Shown here piece by piece: positions 1 to 8,655 of a DNA stretch of 64,000 nucleotides (positions are counted from its first letter, which is position 1; every line of letters starts with the position of its first letter). Location of the stretch: assembly GCA_022767125.1 (NCBI GenBank), contig JALEPZ010000059.1, forward strand, positions 1-64,000, in the 5' to 3' direction. Origin of the DNA: Phocaeicola plebeius. Lineage in GTDB: Bacteria; Bacteroidota; Bacteroidia; Bacteroidales; Bacteroidaceae. The position numbers were made by a program, and so were the translations under genes. The notes beneath the pieces are model-generated. The model saw nothing but the letters and a program-made list of their open reading frames with translations. It was not told the DNA's origin and searched no databases.

Positions 1-1
1 T

Positions 2-73
<72 letters not shown>

Positions 74-82
74 CTCCTGAAT

Positions 83-112
83 CCTCTGGAATCCATTTCC
101 AGAGGTTTTTTT
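83..112 (+). terminator. Intrinsic terminator after tRNA-fMet
   Basis: An inverted repeat CCTCTGGAA / TTCCAGAGG with a short loop is followed directly by seven T. It lies ten bases after the tRNA and before the cysK promoter, so it should end the tRNA transcript. Confidence 0.85.
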
Positions 113-146
113 ATGCCCAGTTCCCATAAATACCACATCTGCGGTA

Positions 147-177
147 TTTCCGGTTCCGCCAGAACCTCTTACCTTTG
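147..177 (+). promoter_or_regulatory. Predicted Bacteroidetes-type promoter of cysK
   Basis: TTTC at the -33 position and TACCTTTG at the -7 position are separated by 19 bases, fitting the Bacteroides consensus TTTG-N19-21-TAnnTTTG with one mismatch. A start near 184 would give a leader of about 30 bases before the cysK ATG. Confidence 0.6.
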
Positions 178-213
178 CCCTCAGAATAATAAACAACTAA
201 ACATTGATTGAAT

Positions 214-1158
214 ATGGCACGTATTTACAACCAACTGACCGAACTGATTGGCCGCACACCGTTACTGCGGCTGAACACACTGGCACAGGCACATCAGGCC
301 CAGGCCAATGTCATCGCCAAACTGGAATACTTCAACCCGGGCGGCAGCGTAAAAGACCGCATCGCCCTGTCCATGATAGAAGATGCCGAAAAGAGAGGCA
401 TCCTGAAACCGGGAGCGACCATCATCGAACCGACCAGCGGCAACACAGGAGTCGGACTGGCTTGGGTGGCCCGTGTGAAAGGCTACAAAGCCATCCTCAC
501 CATGCCGGAAACGATGAGTGTAGAACGGCAGAACCTGCTGAAGGCACGCGGTGCCCAACTGGTACTGACACCGGGCAGCGAGGGTATGAAGGGAGCCATC
601 CGCAAGGCGGAGGAACTGAAAGAGGCCACTCCCGGAGCTGTCATCCTGCAACAGTTTGAGAATCCGGCCAACCCAGCAGCCCATGCGGCAACCGCCCAGG
701 AAATCTGGGAAGACACCGACGGAAAGATTGACGTACTGGTGGCCGGTGTAGGTACGGGAGGCACGCTGAGCGGTACCGGGCGTGTGCTGAAGAAACTGAA
801 TCCGGCCCTCGAAGTTGTGGCAGTGGAGCCTGACTCCTCTGCAGTCCTCTCCGGCGAAAAACCGGGTGCTCACAAGATACAAGGCATCGGAGCCGGCTTC
901 GTGCCACAGACCTTCGACCGGAACGTGGCCGACCGGATTATCCGGGTGAAAGACAATGATGCCATCCGCACCGGTCGGGAATTGTCGGCCCAGGAAGGCC
1001 TGCTGGTAGGCATCTCCTCCGGAGCCGCAGCTTTTGCCGCCCTCCAACTGGCCGCACAACCTGAGTATGCAGGCAAGAACATCGTGGTCATCCTGCCCGA
1101 CACCGGCGAACGGTACTTATCGACCGTACTTTATGCCTTCGAGGAATATCCGCTATAA
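214..1158 (+). CDS. cysK: Cysteine synthase A (O-acetylserine thiol-lyase)
   Basis: A cytosolic PLP enzyme that makes L-cysteine from O-acetylserine and sulfide. The Schiff-base lysine lies in GGSVKDR (about K47), followed by the substrate loop TSGNTG and the phosphate-binding GTGGT loop, all in the family order. Length is 314 residues, normal for CysK. The ORF track begins at a TTG at 208; I prefer the ATG at 214, which gives the typical start MARIYNQL. The gene stands alone between a tRNA terminator and a convergent helicase gene. CysM-type O-phosphoserine use cannot be excluded, but the sequence reads as CysK. Confidence 0.95.
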   Translation: MARIYNQLTELIGRTPLLRLNTLAQAHQAQANVIAKLEYFNPGGSVKDRIALSMIEDAEKRGILKPGATIIEPTSGNTGVGLAWVARVKGYKAILTMPETMSVERQNLLKARGAQLVLTPGSEGMKGAIRKAEELKEATPGAVILQQFENPANPAAHAATAQEIWEDTDGKIDVLVAGVGTGGTLSGTGRVLKKLNPALEVVAVEPDSSAVLSGEKPGAHKIQGIGAGFVPQTFDRNVADRIIRVKDNDAIRTGRELSAQEGLLVGISSGAAAFAALQLAAQPEYAGKNIVVILPDTGERYLSTVLYAFEEYPL

Positions 1159-1170
1159 TCTTGCAGAACG

Positions 1171-1215
1171 CACAAAGAGACAAAGGTGCGAAGTGTAGCG
1201 CCTTTGTCCTTTGTG
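1171..1215. terminator. Shared hairpin between convergent cysK and helicase genes
   Basis: A long imperfect inverted repeat (CACAAAG-GACAAAGG against CCTTTGTCCTTTGTG, one bulged base) sits in the 78-base gap between the two convergent stops. It can fold in either transcript. There is no long T run on either side, so this is a probable rather than a canonical intrinsic terminator. Confidence 0.6.
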
Positions 1216-1236
1216 TGTACCTTTCTGGCAGATGTC

Positions 1237-2655
1237 CTATTCTGTCTGCTCCTGCGGCCAGTTCACCAGATACAGCGTTTCCGTAGCCCGGGTAAAAGCA
1301 GTATACAGCCATCGGAAATAGTCCGGTGAAAGCATCTCCTCCGTCATGTAGCCCTGGTCGACGAACACCCGCAGCCACTGACCGCCCTGTGCCTTGTGGC
1401 AGGTCACCGCATAAGCATATTTCACCTGCAGGGCATTATAGAACGGGTCTTCCTTGATTTTCTTCATCCGCTCGCGCTTGCTGCCTACGTCGGCATAGTC
1501 TTCCCACACCCCATTGAACAAGCGGTTGCTCTCTTCCGAAGTCAGGGAGGGGGCATCGGAATGCAACGTATCGAGTAGCACCTTCACTTCCAGCTCCAAG
1601 TCGCCGTAATCAGGGAAGGCCAAGATTACTTCGGCAAAACGAAAACCATACAGCTCCTGGCAGCGGCGGACTCGGCGGACCACCGCCGTATCCCCGTTGG
1701 CGATGAAGTCGAGCTCCTTGCAGTCGGCCCCCCAGAAATAGTTGTTCTTGGCCACCATCAGTACATCCCCCGTGCTCAGTTCCTCTTCGCGGTACAGGAT
1801 GGTATTCCGTATTCCTTTATTATATAAGTTGGCCCGTTTGTTCGAGCGGCAGATAATCATGGTCTCATCCATTCCGGCATGGTCATAACAATCGTTGATG
1901 GCCTCAATCAGTTCACTTCCAGGTACTCTTTTCACATCCGGGAAACCCGCCATGCGCACCTTGGGCCAATCGAAACAATCGTTCTGTTCCATCCTCCGGC
2001 GCAAGGCCGTCGCATTGAACAGGATTCCCGAATCCTGTTCCTGACGGACCACCTCCGTCAACCGACACTCCGTCACCGCCAGTCCATAGCCCGAAAGGAC
2101 ATCGGCCGAAAGAGCCGGACTCTCCTCCTCCCCCACTGGCGGCAACTGCGCCGTGTCGCCTATCAGCATCAACCGGCAACCCTGCCCGTTATAGACATAC
2201 TGCACCAGGTCATCCAGCAGGCGTCCTGTCCCGAATGAAGGCCCAGACAGCCCCTCATTGGCCACCATCGAAGCCTCATCGACGATGAACAGCGTATCCC
2301 GGTGATGATTGGGCTGGATGACAAAATTGTCCGTCTCGTTCGAGAACACCCGCTGCCGATAAATCTTCTTGTGGATGGTGAAAGCCGTATGTGCGGCAAA
2401 ATGCGAGAACACTTTCGCCGCCCGCCCGGTAGGCCCCAACAAAACTACCTTCCGTTGGAGTTCATCGAGTGTCTTTACCAAAGCCGCCACCAAAGTCGTC
2501 TTTCCCGTGCCTGCAAAACCCTTCAAGACAAAAATTTCATCTTCATTTGCCAAAAAAAGAAAATCTGCAAAACTTTTCATCACAATTTCTTGCCCATCTG
2601 TTGGTTTATAGAAAAAATTTCGCTTAATTTGCTGCGCTAAATCATTATTTAACAT
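1237..2655 (-). CDS. RecD/Dda-like superfamily 1 DNA helicase
   Basis: A 472-residue ATP-dependent DNA helicase, probably 5'-3'. The N-terminal AAA_30-type domain has Walker A GFAGTGKTTL (about 46-55) and Walker B LFIVDEASM (near 125). GPTGRAAK is motif Ia, and the C-terminus carries the UvrD_C_2 signature TCHKAQGGQW and a final TAFTRA segment typical of RecD-like helicases. It lacks the long N-terminal domain of RecD2 and has no RecB/RecC neighbours, so it is a stand-alone RecD-like protein common in Bacteroidales. The ATG at 2655 gives a sensible N-terminus. It diverges from the rsmD operon across a 94-base gap. Confidence 0.88.
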   Translation of the reverse strand: MLNNDLAQQIKRNFFYKPTDGQEIVMKSFADFLFLANEDEIFVLKGFAGTGKTTLVAALVKTLDELQRKVVLLGPTGRAAKVFSHFAAHTAFTIHKKIYRQRVFSNETDNFVIQPNHHRDTLFIVDEASMVANEGLSGPSFGTGRLLDDLVQYVYNGQGCRLMLIGDTAQLPPVGEEESPALSADVLSGYGLAVTECRLTEVVRQEQDSGILFNATALRRRMEQNDCFDWPKVRMAGFPDVKRVPGSELIEAINDCYDHAGMDETMIICRSNKRANLYNKGIRNTILYREEELSTGDVLMVAKNNYFWGADCKELDFIANGDTAVVRRVRRCQELYGFRFAEVILAFPDYGDLELEVKVLLDTLHSDAPSLTSEESNRLFNGVWEDYADVGSKRERMKKIKEDPFYNALQVKYAYAVTCHKAQGGQWLRVFVDQGYMTEEMLSPDYFRWLYTAFTRATETLYLVNWPQEQTE

Positions 2656-2707
2656 AATGGTCTGTAATAAAGTTGGCGTAACGTGTACGCGGTTAAAGTA
2701 ATTTATT

Positions 2708-2715
2708 TATTTTTG
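2708..2715 (+). promoter_or_regulatory. -7 box for the 2750 gene
   Basis: TATTTTTG matches TAnnTTTG. It lies about 35 bases before the ATG at 2750. I see no good TTTG -33 box at the expected distance. Confidence 0.45.
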
Positions 2716-2749
2716 CGCTACGAATATAAACTAAAAAAACAATATTATC

Positions 2750-3436
2750 ATGAAAACAGTAATTAATCTTGTGTTAGCCGCTTGTGTAATTGGCTTAGTG
2801 TACATCTGCTATGGCAGTATTATGGGTCCTATCAAATTTGATAATGAGAAGAGTATCCGCGACAAGGCCATCATCGCCCGTCTGATTGACATCCGCAAAG
2901 CCCAGCAGGAATACCGTTCCCTGCACCAGGGTGCCTATACAGACAACTTTGACTCATTGATTGCCTTCGTCAAGACCGCCAAACTTCCGTTCATCATGAA
3001 GGTAGGTACGCTGACTGACGACCAGCTGAACAACGGCATGACCGAGAAGAAGGCTATGGCTATCATCAACAAGGCCAAGAAGACCAACAACTGGAATGAA
3101 GTAGAAAAAGAAGGCTTGCAGAACTTCCGTCGTGACACCATGTGGGTAGCCGTGCTTGACACTATCTTCGCCAAGGGCTTCAACCCCGACTCGTTGCCGT
3201 ACGTTCCTTACGGTAACGGTGCGAAGTTCGAACTGGCCATCCGCAAAGATACGACCAAGTCGGGTGCTCCGCTGAACCTGTTCCAGGCTCAGGTACCTTA
3301 CGAAGTTTACCTGAAGGGCATCAACGACCAGGAGCTCATCAACCTGAAAGACGTGCAGAACAAGCTCGGCAAGTACTGCGGTCTGCGCGTGGGTGATATC
3401 GAAACTCCGAACAACAACGCCGGTAACTGGGAATAA
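2750..3436 (+). CDS. Conserved membrane-anchored protein of unknown function
   Basis: A 228-residue protein with one N-terminal hydrophobic helix (about 5-25) and a polar, basic, periplasm-facing remainder. After the helix comes a segment rich in D/E/K/R that ends in RKAQQEYRSLHQGAYTD, which looks like the start of a pilin- or pseudopilin-like helix-plus-sheet fold, but I see no prepilin peptidase site. I do not recognise a named domain. The gene is the first of three on the same strand with DUF3822 and rsmD, with only 4 bases to the next start, so it is almost certainly co-transcribed. A function tied to these neighbours is not evident. Confidence 0.75.
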   Translation: MKTVINLVLAACVIGLVYICYGSIMGPIKFDNEKSIRDKAIIARLIDIRKAQQEYRSLHQGAYTDNFDSLIAFVKTAKLPFIMKVGTLTDDQLNNGMTEKKAMAIINKAKKTNNWNEVEKEGLQNFRRDTMWVAVLDTIFAKGFNPDSLPYVPYGNGAKFELAIRKDTTKSGAPLNLFQAQVPYEVYLKGINDQELINLKDVQNKLGKYCGLRVGDIETPNNNAGNWE

Positions 3437-3440
3437 GCGC

Positions 3441-4259
3441 ATGAGCGAAACCTTCGATTTCTCCCAATCGGCACAGTATACATTATCCATCCGTCTTAGT
3501 ACGGATGGATTTTCTTTTTCTATCTATAACCCGCTGCACGGAAGCGACTTCTTCTTCCGCAGCTATCCGGTCAATACCCAGCGCTCGATGGCCGCCAACG
3601 TCAAGGCCTTCCTGGCTGAAGCGGAAGGACTCGACCTGCCGTACCGGCAGACCAACATTCTGGTCCATTCGGCACGCTATACCCCCGTACCGCTGGAGCT
3701 GTTCGAGGACGAACAAATGGAAACCCTGTTTTACCAGAACCTTCCCCGGCAGAACAATGAGATTGTTTTGTGCAACGTACTGGGGAAAAGCAATCTCGTC
3801 ATTCTGTTCTCCATCGACAAACTGACCCACCTTTTCTTGAGCGAACACTTCCCCAAGGCCCGTTTCTTCTCCTCCGTCAGTCCGCAGCTGGAAAGCCTGG
3901 CTGTAAAGAGCCAGCGGGGTAACAACCGCAAGCTCTACACCCACCTCCACCCCGACAGCACCGACGTGTTCTGTTTCGAACGGGGACGGCTGCTGCTGGC
4001 CAATACCTATGCCACTACCACCACCGACGACAGGAGCTACTACCTGCTTAATGTATGGAAACAACTGGGGTATGACGCCGAAAACGACGAGCTCCAGCTG
4101 ACCGGGCGCATCGGCCAACGAGACGAACTGACCACCCTCCTGAAGAAGTACATCCGTAAAGTATTCATCATCCAACCCCAAGCGGACTTCAACGAATCGG
4201 CTTCCAGCCCCATCGAAGACATTCCGTTTGACATCCAATCCTTAGTGACATGCGAGTAA
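3441..4259 (+). CDS. DUF3822 family protein
   Basis: A cytosolic protein of 272 residues matching the DUF3822 family, which in Bacteroidales is regularly found just before rsmD. It reads like an actin/ATPase-fold protein (N-terminal LSIRLSTDGFSFSIYNP, a central HPDSTDVFCFERGRLLLANTY strand pair), but the biochemical role is unknown. The ORF track extends upstream to 3393 inside the previous gene; the ATG at 3441, 4 bases after that gene's stop, is the better start. Its last 10 bases overlap the rsmD start, indicating translational coupling. Confidence 0.8.
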   Translation: MSETFDFSQSAQYTLSIRLSTDGFSFSIYNPLHGSDFFFRSYPVNTQRSMAANVKAFLAEAEGLDLPYRQTNILVHSARYTPVPLELFEDEQMETLFYQNLPRQNNEIVLCNVLGKSNLVILFSIDKLTHLFLSEHFPKARFFSSVSPQLESLAVKSQRGNNRKLYTHLHPDSTDVFCFERGRLLLANTYATTTTDDRSYYLLNVWKQLGYDAENDELQLTGRIGQRDELTTLLKKYIRKVFIIQPQADFNESASSPIEDIPFDIQSLVTCE

Positions 4260-4783
4260 TCAGTGGAATCTACAAACGTCGCCGCTTCGACGTACCTCCG
4301 ACTTTCAAGGCACGTCCCACCACCGACTTTGCCAAAGAGAATCTTTTCAACGTGCTCAACAACTATCTCGACTTCGAGGACGGAGTCAACGCACTCGACC
4401 TTTTCGCGGGGACAGGCAGCATCAGCCTTGAATTGGTATCACGCGGTTGCGACCGTGTCCTTTCCATCGAGAAGGATCCGCAGCACTACGCCTTCATCAA
4501 CAAGGTAATGAAAGAAATCAAGGCAGACAACTGGTTTCCCATACGGGGAGACGTATTCCGCTTCATCGAACGGTGCGGCGAGACTTTCGACTTCATCTTT
4601 GCCGACCCTCCCTATGCCTTGCCCAACCTGAAAGAAATCCCCGACCTGATTTTCGAGCACCAACTGCTGAAGGAAGACGGGCTGTTCGTACTGGAGCATG
4701 GGAAAGACCTCCAGTTTGACCAGCACCCCCACTTTGTGGAACACCGCCACTACGGCAGCGTCAATTTTTCGTTTTTCCGATAG
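4250..4783 (+). CDS. rsmD: 16S rRNA (guanine(966)-N(2))-methyltransferase RsmD
   Basis: A SAM-dependent methyltransferase that modifies G966 of 16S rRNA in the 30S subunit. The 177-residue length is normal. The start MRVISGIYKRRR is characteristic, motif I is DLFAGTGSISLE (SAM binding) and the catalytic motif IV is DPPYALP. The gene overlaps the end of the DUF3822 gene by 10 bases and converges on cls with a 7-base gap. Confidence 0.93.
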   Translation: MRVISGIYKRRRFDVPPTFKARPTTDFAKENLFNVLNNYLDFEDGVNALDLFAGTGSISLELVSRGCDRVLSIEKDPQHYAFINKVMKEIKADNWFPIRGDVFRFIERCGETFDFIFADPPYALPNLKEIPDLIFEHQLLKEDGLFVLEHGKDLQFDQHPHFVEHRHYGSVNFSFFR

Positions 4784-4790
4784 GCAATTT

Positions 4791-6227
4791 CTACAGCAAC
4801 GGCGCCAACAGCCGGATGACCGACTCGGTCACCTTGTTCTTCCACGAACGCCGGGCCCACAACTTCGGAGACAACAACAGACAATGGCATTGATCCTCCC
4901 AAAAGATTTCTTTGAGGCGCAATGCCATTTCCACATCGTAGAAGAAGATATTCGCCTCGAAGTTATGTTCGAAACTCCGGAAATCCATGTTCGTAGATCC
5001 CACCGATGCCATCTCATCATCCCACACCCATAACTTGGAATGAAGGAATCCCGGCTTGTAAAGATAGACCTTTACCCCCGCCTCCATCAGTTCGTCTAAG
5101 TAGGAAAGCGACCCCTTATGCGTAATGAAGGCATCGGCCCGCTTCGGCAACATCACCCGTACATCCACCCCCGCCAGTGCCGCTGTCTGAAGTGCAGTCA
5201 TCACCTCCTCAGTAGGCAGAAAATAAGGAGTCTGTATATAAAAATAGCGCTTTGCATTGGCAATCGCCATCACCAGTCCCTGCATGATGTCTTTCCAGCG
5301 GCCTACCGCATCCGATGTCACCACCTGGGCTACTACTGTCCCACAGTCGTTCTCCATGCTCGGAAAGAATTCCGATGCCGTATAGAGCGTACGGTCCATC
5401 GCATACCAGTCTGTCAGGAAAGCCGTCTGCAGTCCGTACACCGCCTTACCCTCCACCCTGACGTGCGTGTCGCGCCAGGTTCCCCACTCCAATCCATGCA
5501 AGTAACGTTCGGCTATGTTCATCCCACCGATATAGCCTACCTTTCCGTCGACAATCACCAGTTTGCGGTGGTTGCGATAATTCACTTTGCTCGTAAAGGA
5601 AGGAAAGCGGACCTTCAGAAACGCCTGCACCTCGATACCCTCGCACATCATCTGGTCGAAAAACAGCTTGTCCACCTTCCAGCACCCCACATCATCATAC
5701 AACAGACGTACCTGCACACCGGCCCGTGCCCGTTCGACCAAGGCATCGCGCAACCGACGGCCCACCTCGTCATCCTCGAAGATATAGAATTCCAGATGGA
5801 TGTGATGGCGAGCCTGACGGATATCCTTGACCAGCATATCCACCATAGAGGAAGCTTCGGTAAAGACCGACACCCTGTTCCCCCCGAAGGCCAACGCTCC
5901 GTTCACCCGGTGGAAGAATCCACGCAGGCGGTTCGTCTCGGGCACATCAGGCAAGGATACCTGGTTCTGGTATTCCTGCATCGGATGCTTAGACAACCGC
6001 GTGTAGCCGCTCCGGCTGATCAAACGTTCCTTGCGGTTGCTTCTTCCGATAAAGAAATACAAGAACAGGCCGGGCAAAGGCAAGAAATAAAGCAGCAGAA
6101 TCCATGCCATGGTCTTGAACGGACTACGGTTGTCAAGAATGACCAGAAAAACCGTTGACAAGACGAAGGCCAGAAACGACAACTGCCAGAATAGTGAAAA
6201 AAACTGATTTACCATAGTGCCTGTCAT
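4791..6227 (-). CDS. cls: Cardiolipin synthase, phospholipase D superfamily
   Basis: A membrane enzyme that condenses two phosphatidylglycerols into cardiolipin. Two N-terminal transmembrane helices (PLDNc type, with SPFKTMAWILLLYFLP) are followed by two HKD catalytic motifs: HRKLVIVDGKVGYIGGMN and, near the C-terminus, HSKLWVWDDEMASVGSTN. Both histidines, lysines and aspartates are present. The ORF track starts at a TTG (6293); I prefer the ATG at 6227 (MTGTMVNQFF), giving 478 residues, which is the family's usual size. The ATG at 6215 is another option. It is transcribed alone, convergent with rsmD. Confidence 0.92.
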   Translation of the reverse strand: MTGTMVNQFFSLFWQLSFLAFVLSTVFLVILDNRSPFKTMAWILLLYFLPLPGLFLYFFIGRSNRKERLISRSGYTRLSKHPMQEYQNQVSLPDVPETNRLRGFFHRVNGALAFGGNRVSVFTEASSMVDMLVKDIRQARHHIHLEFYIFEDDEVGRRLRDALVERARAGVQVRLLYDDVGCWKVDKLFFDQMMCEGIEVQAFLKVRFPSFTSKVNYRNHRKLVIVDGKVGYIGGMNIAERYLHGLEWGTWRDTHVRVEGKAVYGLQTAFLTDWYAMDRTLYTASEFFPSMENDCGTVVAQVVTSDAVGRWKDIMQGLVMAIANAKRYFYIQTPYFLPTEEVMTALQTAALAGVDVRVMLPKRADAFITHKGSLSYLDELMEAGVKVYLYKPGFLHSKLWVWDDEMASVGSTNMDFRSFEHNFEANIFFYDVEMALRLKEIFWEDQCHCLLLSPKLWARRSWKNKVTESVIRLLAPLL

Positions 6228-6314
6228 TTTGTTGTCCCGACTGAACGGAAGAGACAGAAGAAGGCACTTGACAATGAAGGCTGCCGACCTCAAGACTCAG
6301 GGGTTCAGCTCTTG

Positions 6315-6322
6315 CAAATTTA
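6315..6322 (-). promoter_or_regulatory. -7 box for cls
   Basis: On the minus strand TAAATTTG fits TAnnTTTG. The predicted transcript starts near 6308 and leaves a leader of about 80 bases before the ATG at 6227. No clear -33 box is seen. Confidence 0.4.
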
Positions 6323-6416
6323 GATAAAAACTGCGAGATTCTGCATCGGCACAAGAAAAAAAAAACTCTGGCACGTACGTGGCCCTGATCATATGCCTTG
6401 GGCTCTACGGCATCCT

Positions 6417-6614
6417 TCACCGTTGCATGACACTTCCTGCATGTTTCTCGCTGAACTCCCGGTTGATGTCCGCAAGTTCCTTGAGACCATAAATATAGTC
6501 ATCATACATGTCCGCGAGGTCAATGCCCTCACATTCGCCGTCTGTTCCAAGTGCCTCACGGACAATCTGTGCCCGCTCCGACACAGTGGTATCTTTGATT
6601 AAGAGTGATTTCAT
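6417..6614 (-). CDS. Small conserved hypothetical protein (65 aa)
   Basis: A short acidic, soluble, probably helical protein starting MKSLLIKDTTVSERAQIV. No signal peptide, membrane segment or known domain is visible. It begins 5 bases after the stop of the SUI1-like gene on the same strand and has no promoter of its own, so it is read from the same transcript. The tight coupling and a sensible start make it a probable real gene, but its function cannot be guessed. Confidence 0.65.
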   Translation of the reverse strand: MKSLLIKDTTVSERAQIVREALGTDGECEGIDLADMYDDYIYGLKELADINREFSEKHAGSVMQR

Positions 6615-6619
6615 AAAGT

Positions 6620-7024
6620 TTATTTTGTTTGCGTATAACCTTCTTTTTTGAGTAGTTCAACGAGCCGCTGACGATGGTCGCCCTGGATGATGATCTCTCC
6701 CTCCTTGACAGCACCGCCTACACCGCATTTCTGTTTCAAGAGCCTACAAAGCACCGCAATGTCTTCCTCTGATCCGACAAACCCTTTCACCAACGTAACC
6801 GTCTTGCCGCCACGTCCTGCTCTTTCCACATTCAGGCGCAGTTTCTGCTGCTGCTTCGGAAGCGTATCGGTGGCATCCTGGCCATCCTCCACGTACTCAT
6901 AATCAGGATTTGTGGAATAGACAACTCCTACCCGTTTCTTACGGTCGATGGCTGTCTTTTCTTTCTCATCGTTCGCCTCTGCTGTTCCTCCAAGAGCAGC
7001 GAGAGCGCTTTTCCAATCTGTCAT
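6620..7024 (-). CDS. SUI1/eIF1-like translation factor (YciH family)
   Basis: A 134-residue cytosolic protein. The C-terminal half (about 60-134) is a SUI1 domain, with KTVTLVKGF, the GVGGAVKEGEIIIQGDH strand-loop and a final LLKKEGY, the features of bacterial YciH and eukaryotic eIF1. The N-terminal half is a charged linker beginning MTDWKSALAAL. Family members are thought to influence start-codon or initiator-tRNA discrimination; the exact role in Bacteroidetes is not established. It heads a two-gene operon with the 65-residue protein. Confidence 0.88.
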   Translation of the reverse strand: MTDWKSALAALGGTAEANDEKEKTAIDRKKRVGVVYSTNPDYEYVEDGQDATDTLPKQQQKLRLNVERAGRGGKTVTLVKGFVGSEEDIAVLCRLLKQKCGVGGAVKEGEIIIQGDHRQRLVELLKKEGYTQTK

Positions 7025-7062
7025 TGTTCCCTATCTGTATAATCTATTTTTCAATTGCGAGG

Positions 7063-7070
7063 CAAATATA
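7063..7070 (-). promoter_or_regulatory. -7 box for the SUI1-like gene
   Basis: TATATTTG on the minus strand fits TAnnTTTG, about 39 bases before the ATG at 7024. A -33 TTTG is not visible. Confidence 0.4.
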
Positions 7071-7232
7071 CGATATATAGGTCTCTCTTGCGTCGGGTGG
7101 GTATTTTTTTCTACCTTTTCTCCATGTACCATCAGGCTTTACAGGAGCCGCCTTACCGAATTGATACAACAAATCCTTCCGTTTTTTATGTTGATCCTCA
7201 ACCTCCATAACGACGAGAATCCCACAAAAAGT

Positions 7233-7272
7233 AAAAAGGCATCAACAATCATCAGATTATCAATGCCTTTTT
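7233..7272 (-). terminator. Terminator downstream of tRNA-Pro
   Basis: On the minus strand, immediately after the tRNA, GGCATtGATaATC pairs imperfectly with GATtGTtGATGCC and is followed by TTTTT. The position and T tract mark it as the tRNA's intrinsic terminator. Confidence 0.7.
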
Positions 7273-7275
7273 CAG

Positions 7276-7350
7276 TCGGGGTGACTGGATTCGAACCAGC
7301 GACCACACGCCCCCCAGACGCGTACTCTAACCGGGCTGAGCTACACCCCG
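7276..7350 (-). tRNA. tRNA-Pro (GGG anticodon)
   Basis: Reading the minus strand, acceptor CGGGGTG pairs with CACCCCG, the D arm is GCTC/GAGT, and the anticodon loop CTGGGGG carries GGG after T33. The T arm GCTGG-TTCGAAT-CCAGT is intact and the discriminator is A. The C1:G72 pair is typical of proline tRNAs. Length is 75 bases with no encoded CCA. Confidence 0.93.
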
Positions 7351-7459
7351 CTGTGATGTGCTTGTCTTTGTTTGACGGGTGCAAAGGTACGCACTTTTTT
7401 TGAATCTGCAAGCATTATCCCAGTTTTTTTTCTAAAAAATCCATGTTTCCTTGCGGAAT

Positions 7460-7482
7460 GGGGTAAGAACCCTACTTACCCC
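7460..7482 (-). terminator. Hairpin over the aroB stop codon
   Basis: GGGGTAAG and CTTACCCC form a perfect 8-base inverted repeat with a 7-base loop. The stem contains the aroB TAA stop. There is no immediate T run, so it may be an mRNA 3'-end stabiliser rather than a strict terminator. Confidence 0.45.
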
Positions 7483-8534
7483 ATCGTTTCGCTATAGAAA
7501 TCGAGCAGTTCGTAGATTTCCTCCTGCGTGGCGGTCTGGTTGATACGGATATCTCCCACATCCCCCAGCAGCGTAAAGTTGATGGTGCCCGCAGAAAGGT
7601 TCTTCTTGTCGTGCTTCATGAAGTTAAACAAGGTTTCGTAGTCATCGCACGTAAATGCCAGGCGACCATAGTTCTCCTTGATGAAATGAAGCGTCTGGTG
7701 CAGCCGGTCCTTCGGAAATCCGGTCTTCAGGGCCGACAGGTAAAGTTCGCACACCATGCCCCACGCAACGGCATAGCCATGAAGTACGGGACGCTTCTGC
7801 AGAGCAAAACTCTCGAAGGCATGACCTACCGTGTGTCCCAAGTTGAGGGCCTTGCGGATGCCGTGCTCAAAGGGATCCTGTTCCACAATCTCCTCCTTCA
7901 CATGCACCGATTCGCCGACCAGCTGCTGCAAACGGTCGTAGTCAATGGCCTCCATATCAAAGCTCACCAGCTCGCTCCAGTGGCTGACACGGCTGATAAG
8001 ACCATGTTTCAACATCTCCGCGTAGCCCGAAAGGATGTTCTCATGGTCAAGTGTACGAAGGAACTGGCAATCGATGAGCACTGTCTCCGCCGGACGGAAG
8101 GCACCGATTTCGTTCTTCAGTCCGTTGAAGTTGATACCGGTCTTTCCCCCCACAGATGCATCGACCATCGAAAGGAGCGTAGTAGGTATATTAATATAAG
8201 GTATGCCCCGCTTGAAAGTGGCAGCCGCAAAACCTCCAAGGTCGGTCACCATGCCACCTCCCAGGTTCAGCAGCAGCGAGCGGCGGGTCGCTCCCTCGTT
8301 GCAGAGGCGGTTCCATACATAGGCAAGTGTTTCCAGATTCTTGTGAATGTCGCCCGGACCGATGCAGATGGAGACGGCTTCCTTCAGGCAGTCCAGCTGG
8401 GCGATGACCGGCCAGCACAACCGCTGGGTATGCTCGTCCGTCAGGACGAACAGCTTGTCGAACGACTGTTTCGCCAGTGCCTTGCGGAGATCTTCCGCGA
8501 AGTTCTGGCAGATGATGACTTCTTGTTTGCTCAT
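7476..8534 (-). CDS. aroB: 3-dehydroquinate synthase
   Basis: The second shikimate-pathway enzyme, converting DAHP to 3-dehydroquinate with NAD and a divalent metal. NAD-binding GGGMVTDLGGFAAATFKRG, the PTTLLSMVDASVGGKTGIN segment and the metal-binding histidines in LNLGHTVGHAFE are intact. I use the ATG at 8534 (MSKQEVIICQ), 352 residues. The upstream ATG at 8558 in the ORF track overlaps the predicted promoter -7 box, which argues against it. It is a single-gene unit. Confidence 0.95.
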   Translation of the reverse strand: MSKQEVIICQNFAEDLRKALAKQSFDKLFVLTDEHTQRLCWPVIAQLDCLKEAVSICIGPGDIHKNLETLAYVWNRLCNEGATRRSLLLNLGGGMVTDLGGFAAATFKRGIPYINIPTTLLSMVDASVGGKTGINFNGLKNEIGAFRPAETVLIDCQFLRTLDHENILSGYAEMLKHGLISRVSHWSELVSFDMEAIDYDRLQQLVGESVHVKEEIVEQDPFEHGIRKALNLGHTVGHAFESFALQKRPVLHGYAVAWGMVCELYLSALKTGFPKDRLHQTLHFIKENYGRLAFTCDDYETLFNFMKHDKKNLSAGTINFTLLGDVGDIRINQTATQEEIYELLDFYSETMG

Positions 8535-8555
8535 AAAGAGATCGTTTTTTGGGTA

Positions 8556-8563
8556 CAAATTTA
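8556..8563 (-). promoter_or_regulatory. -7 box for aroB
   Basis: TAAATTTG on the minus strand fits TAnnTTTG. It overlaps the codons of the longer aroB ORF and so helps decide the start at 8534. Confidence 0.45.
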
Positions 8564-8607
8564 GAAAAAAAAGCGAGAAGAGAACAGGTTCTTGGCTATC
8601 ATTTGAT

Positions 8608-8615
8608 TAATTTTG
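8608..8615 (+). promoter_or_regulatory. -7 box for the 8656 gene
   Basis: TAATTTTG fits TAnnTTTG, 41 bases before the ATG at 8656, in the divergent interval with aroB. No clear -33 element. Confidence 0.4.
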
Positions 8616-8655
8616 CACCTTCATTGAATAAACATAGATAGAAAGGAGTTTGAAC

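Noticed and set aside
5118-6158. 346-residue plus-strand ORF
   Set aside because: Antisense to cls, which has both HKD motifs; histidine/glutamine-rich shadow translation.
7139-7411. 90-residue minus-strand ORF
   Set aside because: It covers tRNA-Pro and its terminator; not a protein gene.
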